A program made the position numbers and the translations under genes. From contig NW_004457702.1 in NCBI RefSeq assembly GCF_000313135.1, positions 1,079,196-1,143,195 of the forward strand: a stretch of DNA of 64,000 nucleotides, in the 5' to 3' direction. Below the pieces are notes generated by a model that had not been told where the DNA came from, did not search any database, and worked only from the letters and a program-made list of their open reading frames with translations. Of this stretch, positions 45,114 to 56,164 are shown piece after piece. Source of the DNA: Acanthamoeba castellanii str. Neff. Its lineage: Eukaryota > Discosea > Longamoebia > Acanthamoebidae. Every line of letters starts with the position of its first letter. The first letter of the stretch is position 1.

Positions 45114-45832
45114 GACAGGCACGCAACACATCACGGCACACACGTGGGAGTTACCGATAACAAACGCCGAGGTTGTATTGGGCGACGTCGTAGTTCTGCA
45201 GGGCGGCCTTCTCGTAGAGCGCGGTGGCCTGGTCGATGCTCTGCGCCACGCCCCAGCCGCGGAAATAGCACGTGCCCAGGTTCTTCTGCGCGATCGGGTG
45301 GCCCGCCCTGGCGTGCGCCTCGTAGAGCGGGACGGCCAGCGACCAGTCGATCGCGTAGTTGAGCTCGCTCCCGGGTCCCTCGCAACTGTTCTGTTCCTGT
45401 TCCGCCGACGCCCCAACGCAACAGGCCAGATCCCACAACGCCGCTTCGTGGCCCAGCTCATCTGCACAACACAACACACACGACCACACATGTAAGCACG
45501 CACACGCACCACCGCACACGCACCACCGAACACGCACACGCAAGACACAACGCAAGAGAAGACAACAGTTCCGTGGTACGTCCAATGAACGAAAAAGGGA
45601 GAAGAGGCTGAGGTCGAAGAAGGTGATCGGAGGGGGGGGGTGTACAGGCGCGCCAGAGGAGCTCGATGCCGCGCTGGGGGAGCTTGGCCACGCCGGTGGC
45701 GCCGCCTGAGCCCGGGAGTAGCAGGCGCCGGCCGTTGAGGTAGGCCGCCTGCCGTTCCTCTTCCTCGAGCTTCTTCCTTCTTCGCTCCTCGTGCTCCCTT
45801 GCTGGCGATGGCTGTGGCTGCGGCTGCTGCAT
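43896..45832 (-). CDS. Sel1-like repeat protein
   Basis: The start is ATG 45832 (MQQPQPQPSPAREHEERRRK). After a helical basic N-terminus come Sel1-like/TPR-related repeats with the typical A.A...LG..Y..G.GV spacing: YEAHARAGHPIAQKNLGTCY with FRGWGVAQSIDQATALYEKA, YDVAQYNLGVCYR, and YQKAADQGLHAAQCALAKCY with LYGRGVPLDWAKATSIM. The C-terminal half (RWYEMGYNKLVPDTRKAMEY, then a basic helix RVLQRERLRRSRLLNVLPVD) has no family I can name and ends FANQPTDDEHTLA at 43896. Sel1 repeats build scaffolds in ERAD and signalling, or in bacterial-effector-like proteins. Several introns hold GT/CA-type repeats (44168-44215, 44537-44593, 45052-45112). It converges with the LRR gene, with 89 bp between the stops. 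Confidence 0.78.
45052..45112. repeat. (CA)n microsatellite in an intron
   Basis: About 30 CA units lie between Sel1-repeat exons; they read (TG)n in the transcript of the minus-strand gene. Confidence 0.9.
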
Positions 45833-46112
45833 CGCCGTAGTGGTGCCTTAAAGATGAAGCAGCCCGGCAAGATATAAAAGATGAAAGAGCTCAGGAGGTG
45901 GTGCCGCTTGTGGACGGCGAAAGGGAGGGTATTAGAGCTTGAGCCGGTTGGTGTCCAAGAGGCCGGAGCTCATGGGTTGAGCCTAACAGGAGGGGTGACA
46001 GGCCTGGTTGGCCCTTTGCTGGGGTTTTGGCAGACAACACCAAACAATTTTACAGAATTATATTCCGACCCAAAAAAGAAAAAGAAGAAACAAATAATTA
46101 CAGAGCTGCCAA

Positions 46113-46775
46113 TCAATGCATGGATGCACGAGCATGAAGGTGTTCGCTGGGGTCGTGCGACGCAGCTGCGACTTCTTCGTGTAGACGCGGCCGAGCGAGG
46201 AATTGTATGACCTTTCGTCGGTCCAGCTCGATAGTGGCGCCTCCGCCGCAGAAGGTGAGATTCTTTAATCGTAGCGGTACCAGCCACTCCTCAACGCCTC
46301 GCTCTTCCTTCTCCTCTTCCGTGAGAAACATCAGCTCGGCGTGCCTCTTATACTCGGCAGTTGCTTTCGAAAATTCCTGAGATGGGCAGATTTGAGCTGA
46401 GATCCTCTCATATCACTACTGTGAGGCAGAGAAGGGCAGGTGCGGTACCAATCGAATGGAATCGTCAGTCAGCTCGACATGCTTCAGAGATGATTCTCGA
46501 TTGGGGTTGAGAAAGATGTTGCGGTGAAGATCTAGGCTCCGTGGAGCCGCCAATCCCCGCAAAAGGGCAGACACCACCACCGCGCTCTCGTGCTTCACCG
46601 CCTGAGTTGCAGACGTAGACGACATCCTTGTGGTGCTACTTGCCACGAAGGAGGGGGCAGAGTGGTCGCGACGAGCCAGTGGCGTGAGGCTGCAGGAAGT
46701 GGGAGAAGAGGAGGCCACAAGACGCCTTGCAGCCGTAGGCGAGTTGAGGGGTGTCGTCGAACGAAGCTGCTTCAT
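46113..46775 (-). CDS. Hypothetical protein with a mitochondrial-type presequence
   Basis: ATG 46775 begins MKQLRSTTPLNSPTAARRLV, and the first 45 residues are rich in Ser, Thr, Ala and Arg with almost no acidic residues, which suggests mitochondrial import. Exon 1 ends at a gtaccg donor (LTDDSIRL) and joins in phase to EFSKATAEYKRHAELMFLTE, continuing with EEWLVPLRLKNLTFCGGGAT and VIQFLARPRLHEEVAAASHD, stop at 46113. Total length is about 195 residues. No known domain is recognisable. It lies between the Sel1 and ANKRD39 genes on the same strand. Confidence 0.55.
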
Positions 46776-46965
46776 CTTCAGTATTGATAAGTTTTATCTT
46801 CGGTATTGATCAAAAACTCGATCTTTCTTCTTTGTGTTGGAATTTGTCGCACGGCGTGACCGTTGATCAACTACAGAGCAGCACCTCACGCCCAAGCAGC
46901 CAGCGAGCAGCAATGCTGGACGTGATATCACACATCGGTCTTGAAGAGAGCATCAGGAAGCCTTA

Positions 46966-47619
46966 TCAACTGAGGGCGGCCTGCGTGGCTTGGCTGGTGG
47001 CGTAGTCGTGTGGTCGCTTGTCGTGCTTGTCGCGGACCTCTCGGTCGGCGCCGTGTCGCAGCAGCAGGCGCACGGTGGCCTCTCGTCCCTGCTGCACGGC
47101 CTTGTGCAACGGCGTCATCCCATCATCGTCTAGCTCTGATACCTGCACCACAAGTCCGAGGCGTGAGGAGCGGCATCAACAGGTCATCTCTCCATGTGCG
47201 TACCCTCGCGCCCTTCTCGATGAGGTAGGTGCAGATATCGTCGTGGCCCATGTAGGCAGCGCGATGCAGTGGTGTGGCGAGCCCCTTGCACGTTGTGGCG
47301 TTGACGTCGGCGTGGTGGCGTCCGACCAGCAGCCGACACACCTCAAGCTTGCCCGCACGTGCCGCGTAGTGCAGGGCGGCATAGCCCGACGAGTCCCGGT
47401 CATCAGCGGCAACACCTCCCTTGGCCAGCAGGCGCTCGCACTTGGCCACGTCGCCGCTCATCGCGGAACCCCACAACCCCCGCTCCCACTCCATCTCGTC
47501 CAGGCTCTGCACCGCTGCGCAGTGTGAATAATTAAACTAAAAATAAAGTCACCAATAAAATTGATGCAAGTGATGAAGCGCGGCACCAGTGGTGTTGGAG
47601 GCACAGCAGCCCCCCTCAT
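46966..47619 (-). CDS. ANKRD39: ANKRD39-like ankyrin-repeat protein
   Basis: The main exon reads QSLDEMEWERGLWGSAMSGD, then SGYAALHYAARAGKLEVCRL and TPLHRAAYMGHDDICTYLIE. A last exon gives DDDGMTPLHKAVQQGREATV and LLLRHGADREVRDKHDKRPH, stop at 46966. The order LDEM-ERG followed by four ankyrin repeats with DDDGMT.LHKA matches ANKRD39. A short first exon lies upstream. ATG 47619 (MRGAAVPPTPLVPR) is in phase across the gtgact intron. The alternative ATG 47650 (MEHNGRGHHHHEGGCCASN) looks more like the Cys-Cys N-terminus of the family but is out of phase with the visible donor. The start is therefore uncertain. The gene diverges from ARMC7. Confidence 0.85.
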
Positions 47620-47666
47620 GGTGATGGTGGCCTCGTCCGTTGTGCTCCATCCGCCAGCCAGTGGTG

Positions 47667-47698
<32 letters not shown>

Positions 47699-47717
47699 CG
47701 AAAAGAAACAACAAACA
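47620..47717. promoter_or_regulatory. Compact divergent promoter, ANKRD39/ARMC7
   Basis: Fewer than 100 bp lie between the putative ANKRD39 start and the ARMC7 ATG. The plus strand here is a purine-rich (AAAAG)n-like tract at about 47667-47708. No TATA box is evident. Confidence 0.4.
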
Positions 47718-48470
47718 ATGTACAGAACGCAGGGGCAAGTGGAGGCGCGGCACAGCAAGTACAGCGGCTCGGGCGGCCGATTGGAGTATCTCCAGCAGCT
47801 GGTCACCGAATACTCTACCACTGCAGACCTTCGTGCGTGCCGCCCCAAACAGCATTTTGGATTAATTTATGCTAAATGCATCGACATGCACGTTCAGGAG
47901 CGAAGGAACAGGTGCTGGCAAACCTGGCCAACTTTGCATACGACCCAGTCAACTATGACCACCTGAGGCGCCTCAACGTAGTGGACCTGTTTCTCGATGC
48001 CCTGGCGGAACCACCACAGCAGGCCGCCCTGCACGAGTTTGCCATCACCGGCCTCTGCAATCTGTGCCCCGGTGCGTGCACATTGCCTGGTGTGCGTGTC
48101 GTGCTCGCCTGTGTGCGTCGGAGATTGACTCGCTCCCCCCATTGTTCGACAGACCCGCAGTTCGCACGGCTCATCATCGACAATGATGGCGTACCAGCTG
48201 TGGTGGGCTGTCTGAGCAGCACCAACATCGAGACCGTGCTGGCAGCCATCGCCACCCTCTACTACCTCCTCTCACCTGTCTCCAAGAATGGTACCACCGC
48301 CCCTGCTCCAACCACTCCTGCTTCATCCATGCTCACTGCCTCCTCTGTGTGGCTTAGTGGTGGGCACAAGCGCCGTGGTGGGATGCATGGAACAATACGC
48401 AGCAGCCAAGAACGTGCGACTGCACAATGCAGCCACCCTCTTTCTCGAACTCAATAGAGCTCTTTCGTGA
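47718..48470 (+). CDS. ARMC7: ARMC7-like armadillo-repeat protein
   Basis: ATG 47718 ([19 protein letters not shown]) leads to [18 protein letters not shown], spliced in phase to [20 protein letters not shown]. It continues [63 protein letters not shown] and, in the last exon, [18 protein letters not shown], stop at 48470. The run [16 protein letters not shown] and EFAI.GLCNLCP is diagnostic for ARMC7, a small armadillo protein found with U2 snRNP and late spliceosomal complexes. Length, about 180 residues, is normal for the family. Four exons. The kinase-YEATS gene follows on the same strand. Confidence 0.9.
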
Positions 48471-48592
48471 TAACACAGCACCTTGCTGTGTTCTGTGACT
48501 GCAGCCGCCACCTTAAATCTGTGAAAATATCATTTTCAACACATCTTAATCAGTATTTGAAATTATCCTTGCAGTACCAGGACAAGGTGCAC

Positions 48593-49254
48593 ATGGACGC
48601 CCCACCAACAACAGGTACCTTGTTGTGGTCTTATATACAATGTGTGGTTTGATTGAACGATCAGATTTGTAAACCCTAAAATCTGGACGTTGCTTTCCTT
48701 TATGTTAGAGTCGCGACCAACCCAGGCCCCACCCGCCCCAGTGAGCGAATGGAGTGCGGAGGAGGTGGGGAAGTGGGTGGGTGCGGCGGACGGTGCCGCA
48801 CTGCCGCAGTACCAGACGGTCTTCGTGACGAACGACATCACCGGCGACCTCCTCCCGAGCCTGCTGGAGGGCACCGTGCTCAAGGACGAGCTCGGCATCA
48901 GCTCCTTCGGCCACCGCACGCGCCTGACCAAGTGCATACGCGACCTCCTGGGAGGAGCGGGCGGCAGCAGCTCGCAATCCAGCTCCTTCGCGTCGCTCGG
49001 GACCCCGCCATCATCGCCTTCGCCCAGCTATTCTTCGTCGTCATCATCATCGTCATCATTGTCGACTTCGTCTTCCTCTTCTGTCGCCGCACCTTCCTCT
49101 CCTTCGGCTGCCGCAACGTCGCCACCCACCCGCTCTGATCCCTCCTCCGATGAATCCGAGGGCGCTAGTCTTGGTGAGACCGGCCCCACCCTCGCCTTTC
49201 TGTCAGCCCTGATTCAGTACCACTCACATTCTGCTGTACCGTGCGTATGTGCCG

Positions 49255-49311
<57 letters not shown>

Positions 49312-51818
49312 CCAATCGCTGCGAATAGGATACGGAGAGCTGCAGCTGGGGAAAGTGCTGGGGAAGGGCTTCTTCGGGGAGGTGCGGCAGGGCACCTGGC
49401 GCGGATCGGACGTGGCCGTCAAGGTGATCTATCGCCGCGAGTTCCGCAACAGCGACCAGATCCAGCTCTTCGAGAAGGAGATCCGCGTGCTCAGGTAACC
49501 TCTCCCTCCCTCCCCCTCACCTTTCAGCCCGCGCATGTGAGCACCCGCTGACGTGAGACGGTTGTGGCTTCAATTCTTCTCTGCGACACAGCTTGCTGCG
49601 TCATCCCCACATCGTCCAATTCTTGGGCGTTTGCGTGGACACGGAGAGGTGCATCATCACTGAGCTCATGGGAGGTAAGGCCTACAACTGCTCGATCTCA
49701 TCTTCTTTTTCCCGACGCTTATACAACACGATCGCCTCCGCACAGGTGGGTCGCTGGACGAGCTGGTGCTTTCGCAGTTCCACATTTTGGAAGCCAATCC
49801 CTACCTGCGCACGCGCATCATCCTCAACATCGCTCGAGGTTCGTGCTTATCATGCATCGTGCATCACCACCATCCATCTTCGTGCGACACGCTCGGCTGC
49901 GGCTCGTCACTACTAACCCTGAAGTCGCCCGTGATAGGAATGTGCTACCTGCATGAGCGCGTTCCACCCATTCTACACCGCGACCTGACCCCGAAGAATT
50001 TGCTCGTACGTGGTCACAGCCCAATTATAGTCTTTGAAGGGCCAATCGTGATTGCATCAACTAAAACGATCGAACTGCAGTTGGATCGCCACTACACTGC
50101 CAAGGTGGCCGATTTTGGTATGTTGGCTCGCGTCCATCCAAGCTAAGCTGAATTCACCCCCTTTGCTTGTTCTGATTACTCTTTTCTATGTACACTACCA
50201 GGCCTTTCCAAAATCGGGCTCAACGAGAAGATGACCGCGGCTGTGGGCTACCTGCCCTTCCAGGCCCCCGAGGTGTTTATGGGGAACGACTACACCGAAA
50301 AGGCCGACGTGTATTCCTTCGGCATGAACGTGTGGTTCCTCTTCTCTGGCAACCAGCCCGAGCACGGTAAGTACATGCCCTCTCGCACACATTGTGCTGT
50401 GGTGGCTTGGTCACTGTGGTGATTGATGATGATGGTGGTGATGATGATGATGATGGTACAGAGGTGGGATCGCCGCTCAAGATGGCCAACCTGGTGGCCT
50501 ACAAGCAACATCGACCGACCATGCCCGAGCGGATCCCGCCCTTCTGGCGTACGCTGATTGCACAGTGCTGGGCGCACACGCCCGAGTCGCGCCCCACCTT
50601 TGCACAGATCATCGCTTCCATCCAGGACTTCAAGCAGCGTTTTGGTAACACACCCTTGTGGGCCGAGCGGGACGATCATTTGCATTCATTGCCTCTTCTC
50701 ACGCTCGTTTCGCTGCGCAGGTCCTGCCGATGCGGAGAAGGGGTATCTCATGGACAGGCTGCCGCGCGGCAGGCCCGACTCCTCCGCTGTAAGCGGGCAA
50801 GTTGGCGACGGAGTACTTTCCCCCTTCCTCTACTCTCAAAGAGCTTTGGATAGGTGAGTTGGCTCACGAGGTGTGTTGCGTGTGTGTGCGTTTTGACAGG
50901 CCTACATTGAAGTCTCGGACGACGAGGAGACCAGTAGTGGCGATAGTGGAAGTAGCGGCAGCCGGACGTACCATTCATTTGGCAGTGGGACCGACGGCCC
51001 ATTGTCATCACCGCCGCCGTCGTCGTCGGCCGCGGTCTACGTCGAAGTGCCGCCTCGACCAGTCGCGGAGTCGCCAACAGCTTCTTCGGCCCAGGCCCCA
51101 GCGGCAGAGCAGGCAAAGCCGGGGCGCGAGGAGAAGAAGACGAAGAAGCTCCGCGTGCGGAAGAAGAAGATCACGGCCAGGAACGAGAGGCTCATCAAAC
51201 CGCGCAAGGGGATGACCCAGAAGATGATTGTAATCGGCAACAGCTGCACCAGTACTGGTACGTACCCACCACACCAACACACACAACACACACAACACTC
51301 ACAACGCACACAATACACACAATACACACACAACACACACCACACACACCACACAACCACAACCAGCACCCATGTGCTGATTCATTCGACCATTCCCGTG
51401 TTAGACAACAAGTCAGTTCCGTACGAGTGGACCGTCTACGCTCGAGGCATTGACAACGAAGACATCACCCCCTTTGTCAAGCAGGTGCGTACCACCAACC
51501 AAATGACGATGCTAATGATAATGACGGGCTTGTTGATGATGGTAATAACGCTGATGCTGATGATGGTGATGATCAAAGGTGACGTTCGTGTTGCACCCTA
51601 CGTTCTTCCCGAGGGAGGTCACTGTTCGTGAGCCGCCGTTCCAGCTGAGGCGGCGGGGCTGGGGCGTCTTCGACATGGGAGTGCTCGTCACCTTCCACGA
51701 CGGCCAGGTCCTCAAATTCCGCCACTCGCTCAGCTTCAGCACCGACCACCCCGCCGAGCGCATCTACGACATTTGCTTCCCCACCACCGCCACCTTGTCC
51801 GACCAAGGGCCACAGTAA
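48593..51818 (+). CDS. SAM domain - TKL protein kinase - YEATS domain fusion
   Basis: ATG 48593 (MDAPPTT) splices in phase to ESRPTQAPPAPVSEWSAEEV. A SAM domain follows (EEVGKWVGAADGAALPQYQ to GHRTRLTKCIRDLL), then a Ser-rich linker. The kinase domain has LGKVLGKGFFGEVRQGTWRG, VAVKVIYRREF, HPHIVQFLGVCVDTE, ILHRDLTPKNLLL, AKVADFGLSKIGL, PFQAPEVFMGNDYTEKADVY and PESRPTFAQIIASIQDF. Lys, HRD, Asn and DFG are all intact, so it should be active. Exons continue in phase (FG to PADAEKGYLMDRL; SSA to AYIEVSDDEE; ST to DNKSVPYEW; KQ to VTFVLHPTFFP) into a C-terminal YEATS domain: EWTVYARGIDNEDITPF, HPTFFPREVTVREPPFQLRR and GWGVFDMGVLVTFHDGQ, stop 51816-51818. YEATS domains read acylated histone lysines. 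Introns carry (GT)n at 49256-49309 and CA-rich repeats at 51266-51356. Confidence 0.9.
49256..49309. repeat. (GT)n microsatellite ending at a 3' splice site
   Basis: About 27 GT units run directly into the acceptor tgtag before the exon that starts the kinase domain (DQSLRIGYGELQLG). The tract replaces the usual pyrimidine-rich stretch. Confidence 0.9.
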
Positions 51819-51981
51819 ACCGAACTATGCGCGGAATGTAACCTATTTTTTTATATAAATATTTAAAATGACCCGACAAGGCACGTGGTTGGTCAATTTG
51901 AATAGCGCACGAGCACGGCAACGACAGACCTAGAAAACTAATCGAGCGAACGATCAAGACCAAACCAACAAAGTTCAGAAG

Positions 51982-53677
51982 ATGTCGGACAAGTCGGGCT
52001 TCCTCCTCAAGCAATGCGGCAAGGTACTGACAGATCCTCTTTGGATTTTTTCGGTGCAGTGGGATTGAACTGATGCAAAGATCGTTTTGGTTGGTTTGTT
52101 TTGATTGATGGTAAGCAGACGTTCAAGAAGCAATGGTTCGTGTTCAAGTCTTCCGAGCGTCTTCTGCTCAACTACAACAAAGAGGAAGACGCCCTCCTTG
52201 GCAAGGTGACCCACCCTCTTTCGCCCCCCTTCGCTTTCGTTCTTTTTTTTAAAAAACAATAATAAACAAACAAATTTAAATGAAAATAAATAATAATCAA
52301 ACAATTATTTATTGTTGGTGATGGCAGGCGCCGGCGGGGTTCGTGGACATGACGGCGTACATTCTGGAGCGGGAGCCCAAGACCGGGTACGAGCACACCG
52401 TCCGACTCGTCGACCAGAACTACAAGCCCGTCTACATCGCCGCTGAAGAGGCCAAGACCCTCGACGACTGGATTCGCGCCCTCTCCACCGTACGCGCGCC
52501 CAGTCTCCACGAAGGGCCAAAAGCTGCGCTGCTCACACCTGTGTGTGCCATGTGTGCGGTGTGTGCGGTGCGCAGGTGGGCAAGCGCGTGCACTCGGAGC
52601 AGTCGGACATTCAGCGCAAGGACGCGGCGAAGAGGCGCGAGGAGGACATCAAGGTGCAGAAGGAGAAGGAGAAGGATCAGAGCGAGGTCGACAAGCAGAA
52701 GTTTCAGCACAAGAAGCAGAAGAAGCAGCTCGACCGCAAGCAGACCCGCGAGGAGTACGCCCTCAAGAAGAAGTCCTCCCGAGACATCGTCGAGCAGCAG
52801 TGGAAGTACGTGTGTGCGTGTGCGGTGTGCGGTGTGCGGTGTGCGGTGTGTGCGTGTGTGCGTGTGCGTGTGCGTGTGCGTGTGCGTGTGCGGAATGAGT
52901 TAACGGTGCGTGCGTGTGTGCGGCACACAGACACGAGGATGCGTCGCAGACGATGGATCTGGACCACAAGGAGGAGGCGGAGGACCTGGTGGAGAAGATC
53001 CGCGACAAGAACGACCCGACGCCCAAGGACGTGTCGGTGCAGAAGTGGCAGCGGCAGCAAAAGCTGCTCGACCGTAAGCAGGCCCGCGAGAAGCTCACCC
53101 TGAACCGCAAGCTGCAGAAGAAGGAGGAGGACACCAAGTGGAAGCAGGAGGACGAGCTGTCGCGCACGCAGCTCGAGCAGGCCGAGGAGGATGAGGACCT
53201 CAACGACAAGCACGAGGTCGAGCGCAAGGCCCTCGAAGAGAAGCAGCAGGAGGCCCGCGAAAAGCTCGAACAGAAGTGCTACGAACAGGTGCAGTGTGTG
53301 TCGTGTGTGTCGTGTGTGTCGTGTGTGTCGTGTGTGTCGTGTGTGTCGTGTGTGTCGATTACTGATGGAATGGAGTGCAGATGGAGAAGCTGAGGGACGA
53401 CATCCAGGCCAGGCGCGAGAAGGCGCTGTTGGTGAAGGCGGCGGCGGAGGTGATCGCCAGGGAGGGTCCCACCAAGTCGATCAAGGAGATCCAGAAGATG
53501 GTGCAGCAGGGCAAGGAGGAGAAGGCCAAGGAGAACGCCGCTGCCGGCATGCCCGCCGACGAGTCCGCCGACGAGGCCGAGGCCCCCGAGCCCGAGCCCG
53601 AGCCCAGCAAGGACGACGACAGCGACGACAAGTCCGACGACGCCGAAGCTGAAGCCGAAGCCGAAGCCGACGCCTAA
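51982..53677 (+). CDS. PH domain plus long charged coiled-coil protein (paralogue B)
   Basis: ATG 51982 (MSDKSGFLLKQCGK) splices to TFKKQWFVFKSSERLLLNYN, LGK to APAGFVDMTAYILEREPK, and LSTV to GKRVHSEQSDIQ; the PH fold ends with LDDWIRALSTV. The remainder is a charged coiled coil (KEKEKDQSEVDKQKFQHKKQ; LDHKEEAEDLVEKIRDKNDP) with a final helix EKLRDDIQARREKALLVKAA and an acidic Glu/Ala/Asp repeat tail (EAEAEAEADA), stop at 53677. All five junctions keep phase. Architecture, intron positions around the helix ending and motifs match the minus-strand gene at 14482-16084. The function is probably scaffold-like at a phosphoinositide membrane; unproven. Introns hold GTGTGC repeats (52803-52893) and a GTGTGTC array (53290-53356). 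Confidence 0.83.
53290..53356. repeat. (GTGTGTC)n repeat in an intron
   Basis: Eight or nine perfect GTGTGTC units lie immediately after the gtgcag donor of the exon ending CYEQ in PH/coiled-coil paralogue B. Confidence 0.9.
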
Positions 53678-53821
53678 GCCAATTTTTTAAATATTTCTTT
53701 TTAAATATTTATTTTTGACGCTGCGGTTCTGAGAACTTTCTCTTCTCTTCTTACCCCCAATGTCTGCGGTTTGGGGTGTCACAACAAGCCCTATCGACAC
53801 GAAGAGAAGAACCCTGACAGC

Positions 53822-56025
53822 ATGCAGCAAGAAAGATCGTTCGCGCCCCTCCTCTTGTGCTGGCTTGTTTTTTATTCATTTATTTATTTAATGGTTGCAT
53901 TATGCACCTGGGGGGGTGGGCGGGATAGGGCTGATGAGTGGTACGAGCTGGGCAAGGCGGCGGAGAAGGAGGGCGATCTGGCTACCGCCGTGGGGTACTA
54001 CAAGCGGGCGGAGCGCCTGGGCCACTCCCTGACCGACCCGCACCCGCCCACGCAGTGGCCCGACGTCAACCCTTCAGGTACTCGCCTGGCCCCTCCCCAA
54101 AGAATTAGCACCACTGGGGCACTGGTCGCGTCTTTGAGGCTAACTTGTGTGTCGTGTGTGTCGTGTGTCGTGTGTGCGTGCGTGCGTGTGCGCCGTGTAG
54201 ACGAAGTGGAGATCACTCCGCGTCTGACTGATGAGGAGAAGGCGCGGCTGGAGCAGCATCCCCACGTCTTCGATTACCCGCTCAGCGATGACCAGTTGGT
54301 ACGAACCACGATTTCCAGCGCCGCGCAGTGCTCTGCTGCGACCTTTCTCACCTTGTCATGTCGTGTGCGGTGGTGTGCGTGTGCGGTGGTGCGTGTGCGT
54401 GTGCGTGTCGTTGTGTGGGTAGGCCTTCCTGGAGGAGAACGGCTACCTGGTGATACCGAATGCGGTGTCGAAGGAGCTGTGCGACCGCATGACCGGGGAG
54501 CTCTACGACAGGGCGGAACGGCTCATGGGCGTTACACGGTCCAACCCTGCCTCGTGGAACGTACGTTCGCCACCGTCGCCTTGTTTGAGTCTCCAGGCGA
54601 CTAAAGTCACTTTGGTGGGCGTGTGGACGGCTTCGTTCTTCGTTCTTTGTTCTGCGTTCTTCGTTCTTCGTTATATTTTTGCGGTCGATCGGCGCGTGCA
54701 GGAGATTGACCCCATCGGCTTCATCGACGTGTGGCACGGGGACACCTACAACGAACTGCGTCAGTCGCCCGTCCTGTACTCCATCTTCGCGCAGCTCCTC
54801 AAGACCCACCGGCTCGTAACTACCATCGACAGGTACCTCACCTACGCGCACGCTCAGTCACAGTGCCACAAGGAGCTGCAGCTGCCCCCGTAACTCATGC
54901 AAAGCCCATCGTATGTAGGGCGAACCTCAATCCGCCGGCCTACGTGACCGACCCGGCGACGGGCAAGGTCACCCACAAGTTCAATTCCAGACGCGATGCC
55001 GTCTTCCCCGTGCACACGGACATGAACCTCTGGTAAGCACTTGCTCGCCCCGTGATGAAGCGCATCTCTGACATTCTTCATTCTGGGAAACACACATGGA
55101 ATGTCAGGAATCTGAAGGACGGGTGGTGGCAAGGTGGTCTGGCCCTGCAGGACTGTCACTCTGGCGGCTTCCACTGCATTCCTGGTATATTCCTTGTTGG
55201 CCCTTCTCCCCCCCCCCAAATCGCTTCGCTCCTTTTGGTGTTTTGTTGTTTTGCTCAATCGAAGAGGTGGGCGCCCCAGGCTTCCACAAACTCGAGAAGA
55301 TCCGGCAGTACAGGCAAGCCTGCGAGCAGGGCAAGCTGGGCGAGCTCGATCCTCCGGTCCCCTTCTTCAACTGGTTCCACGACGAAGAGCTCATCAACTC
55401 GCAGGCCAAGCGCGTGCCCATGAAGCAGGTGCGTGTCTTTGGCCGCGTCGTGTCGTGTCGTGTCGTGTCGTGTCGTGTCGTGTCGTGTCGTGTCGTGTCG
55501 TGTCGTGTCGTGTCGTGTCGTGTCGTGTCGTGTCGTGTGTATTCATCAACGCAGCACTTCTTCAGGGCGACTTCGTGGTGTGGTCAAGTCGATTGCCGCA
55601 CTCGGCCCTCGCCAACACGTCGGACCAGTGGCGTGTGCACGCCTACCTCCGCTTCCTGCCCGTCGACCGATTCCCAGGTGCGCCCGACGCTCCCTTACAC
55701 TCACGTGCGACGACCACACACCGCTGACCTGGTGTGATGTGATGTGGCTGGGCACAACAGAGTACGCCGAGGAGGTGCGGCAGTGCGTCGAGGTCGGCCG
55801 CAAGCCGCGCAACTACCCCGCAGGCGGGGTGCGTGTGACCACCCCTCGATCAAGCACTACTGCATTTGTGACGCGCTGCTTGCTGACCGTCGTCTGCTGT
55901 GCTTCTCGCGGTTTCCGCAGCCGACGAGTGACTACCGGGCCGAGTGGGAGGTGCCCCTCCATAGGACACCGCAGATGTCGTGGCTGGGCCGCCGCGTCTT
56001 CGGCTTGGAGCCCTGGGACAACTGA
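53822..56025 (+). CDS. PhyH-type Fe(II)/2-oxoglutarate dioxygenase with N-terminal TPR-like segment
   Basis: The N-terminal exon contains a TPR-like helix pair (ADEWYELGKAAEKEGD, LATAVGYYKRAERLG). ATG 53822 would put a hydrophobic segment in front of it (LLLCWLVFYSFIYLMVAL), so the start is tentative. The dioxygenase part has FLEENGYLVIPNAVSKELCD, EIDPIGFIDVWHGDTYN, the metal-binding HxD in AVFPVHTDMNLW, LALQDCHSGGFHCIPG, the distal His in FVVWSSRLPHSALANTS and the 2-oxoglutarate Arg in DQWRVHAYLRFLP, stop at 56025. This is the phytanoyl-CoA dioxygenase-like fold. The substrate is not evident; phytanoyl-CoA, small metabolites and protein residues all occur in the family. About ten exons; a (GTCGT)n array fills one intron. 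Confidence 0.8.
55446..55538. repeat. (GTCGT)n pentanucleotide repeat in an intron
   Basis: Roughly 18 perfect copies of a 5-mer (GTCGT) follow a gtgcgt donor in the dioxygenase gene. Because 5 is not a multiple of 3, all three frames are open across it and produce spurious Cys/Arg/Val-rich peptides. Confidence 0.92.
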
Positions 56026-56164
56026 ACTCAAAGCCCACTTCAAGTTGCACTCGAACGAAAGAGAAGTTGAACCTCAAGCCACCACGCAAACGCAACGAGA
56101 ACTGGGAGAGGGCAGTGGTAGAAGGTGAAGTATGGGTGTAAGATGGAAGAGTAGGGTCTCTTTT

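Noticed and set aside
44541..45362. Plus-strand frame of 273 codons opposite the Sel1 gene
   Set aside because: It spans the (CA)n tract and is antisense to Sel1-repeat exons with clear repeats.
55433..55560. Cys/Arg/Val repeat peptide
   Set aside because: It is a frame-independent translation of the GTCGT intron satellite; coding exons on both sides join in phase when it is removed.
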